64,000 bases of DNA from Pseudomonas sp. ADAK13 (GTDB taxonomy: Bacteria > Pseudomonadota > Gammaproteobacteria > Pseudomonadales > Pseudomonadaceae), in contig NZ_CP052860.1 in the NCBI RefSeq assembly GCF_012935715.1, positions 2,418,001-2,482,000 on the forward strand. The letters are read 5' to 3'. Positions 63,458 to 64,000 of this stretch are shown here, one piece after another. The notes beneath the pieces were generated by a model. It was not told the DNA's origin and made no database searches. It worked only from the letters and a program-made list of their open reading frames with translations. A program made the translations under genes and the position numbers. The stretch's first letter is position 1, and every line of letters starts with the position of its first letter.

Positions 63458-64000
63458 TTGGACGTCGGCGAACGACTGCAATCCATCCGTAAACTGAAAG
63501 GTCTTTCCCAGCGTGAGCTTGCCAAGCGCGCGGGCGTCACCAACAGCACCATTTCGATGATCGAAAAAAACAGTGTCAGCCCCTCCATCAGCTCCTTGCG
63601 CAAGGTGCTGGGCGGCATTCCCATGTCGATGGTGGAGTTCTTTTCCGAGGAGATCCTCCAGGAAAAACCGACCCAGATCGTCTATAAAGCCAATGAGCTG
63701 ATCGACATCTCCGACGGCGCCGTCACCATGAAACTGGTGGGCCGCGCGCACCCGAGCCGGGCGATTGCGTTCCTCAACGAGATCTACCCGCCAGGTGCTG
63801 ATACCGGCGAAGAGATGCTCACCCATGAGGGCGAGGAAACCGGAATCCTGGTGGAAGGCCGCCTGGAACTGGTAGTGGGCCTTGAAACTTTTGTGCTCGA
63901 AGCCGGCGATAGCTACTACTTTGAAAGCACCAAGCCGCACCGTTTTCGCAATCCGTTCGAAGTGCCGGCGCGACTAATCAGCGCAGCCACACCCGCGAAC
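63458..64000 (+). CDS. pauR: PauR-like polyamine-responsive repressor (runs to right edge)
   Basis: The product has an N-terminal XRE helix-turn-helix (GERLQSIRKLKGLSQRELAK, RAGVTNSTISMIEKN) and a C-terminal cupin domain (EGEETGILVEGRLELVVG, LEAGDSYYFESTKPHRFRN). This matches PA5301 (PauR), which in P. aeruginosa represses polyamine catabolic genes including pauB4 and pauC-type targets. Translation appears to start at TTG 63458, 8 bases after AGGAGG; no ATG or GTG fits. 181 codons are present without a stop, so only the last few are missing. Confidence 0.88.
   Translation, partial: MDVGERLQSIRKLKGLSQRELAKRAGVTNSTISMIEKNSVSPSISSLRKVLGGIPMSMVEFFSEEILQEKPTQIVYKANELIDISDGAVTMKLVGRAHPSRAIAFLNEIYPPGADTGEEMLTHEGEETGILVEGRLELVVGLETFVLEAGDSYYFESTKPHRFRNPFEVPARLISAATPAN

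Overview
The window is chromosomal DNA of a fluorescent Pseudomonas, most likely the P. fluorescens group. The basis is high GC, gene content and an order that follows, from memory, the P. aeruginosa PAO1 PA5301-PA5347 segment (recG-oxyR, spoT-rpoZ-gmk-yicC-rph-crc-pyrE, argB-algC-dut-coaBC-radC, dppA5-like, rpmBG, pauC/pauB4, dadRAX, pauR). Inverted pairs of REP sequences typical of P. fluorescens genomes also recur. No rRNA, tRNA, CRISPR array or prophage was seen. The only complete mobile element is one IS3-family copy.

Positions 1-22.7 kb hold a type VI secretion locus arranged as two divergent blocks around a ~400-bp control region. The minus-strand block is tssA-tssB-tssC-hcp-tssE-tssF (tssF runs off the left edge): sheath, tube and baseplate. 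The plus-strand block is tagH-tssJ-tssK-tssL-tssM-tagF-pppA-ppkA-tagT-tagS-tagR-tagQ. It encodes the membrane complex plus a complete threonine-phosphorylation switch: TagQRST senses at the envelope, the PpkA kinase phosphorylates the FHA protein, PppA reverses this and TagF represses. This is the H1-T6SS architecture of P. aeruginosa, but without tagJ between hcp and tssE.

Positions 22.7-34.6 kb hold a small SCP2-like protein, a YbaK-HDOD protein, recG and oxyR. They are followed by a ferrous/ferric iron uptake trio (cupredoxin, FTR1 permease, P19 protein) with a probable Fur box, then exbB-exbD-tonB, an NAD-epimerase and a tandem pair of paralogous lipoproteins. Positions 34.6-47.3 kb are core housekeeping: ridA, spoT, rpoZ, gmk, yicC, rph, a DUF4870 protein, crc, pyrE, argB, algC, dut, coaBC and radC.

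Positions 47.3-64 kb hold a dipeptide-binding protein, rpmB-rpmG with a structured leader, and an IS3-family element (-1 frameshift, 28-bp inverted repeats, CCT target duplication) inserted beside the shared rpmG/cupin terminator. After that come polyamine catabolism genes (pauC-like dehydrogenase, pauB4-like oxidase, pauR at the right edge), an MFS transporter, a phospholipase D lipoprotein and a MocR regulator. The D-amino-acid locus dadR-dadA-ridA-dadX follows. Six REP doublets punctuate gene ends. The genes are close to known families; the most notable features are the arrangement of the T6SS cluster, the lipoprotein duplication, the rpmB leader and the IS insertion.
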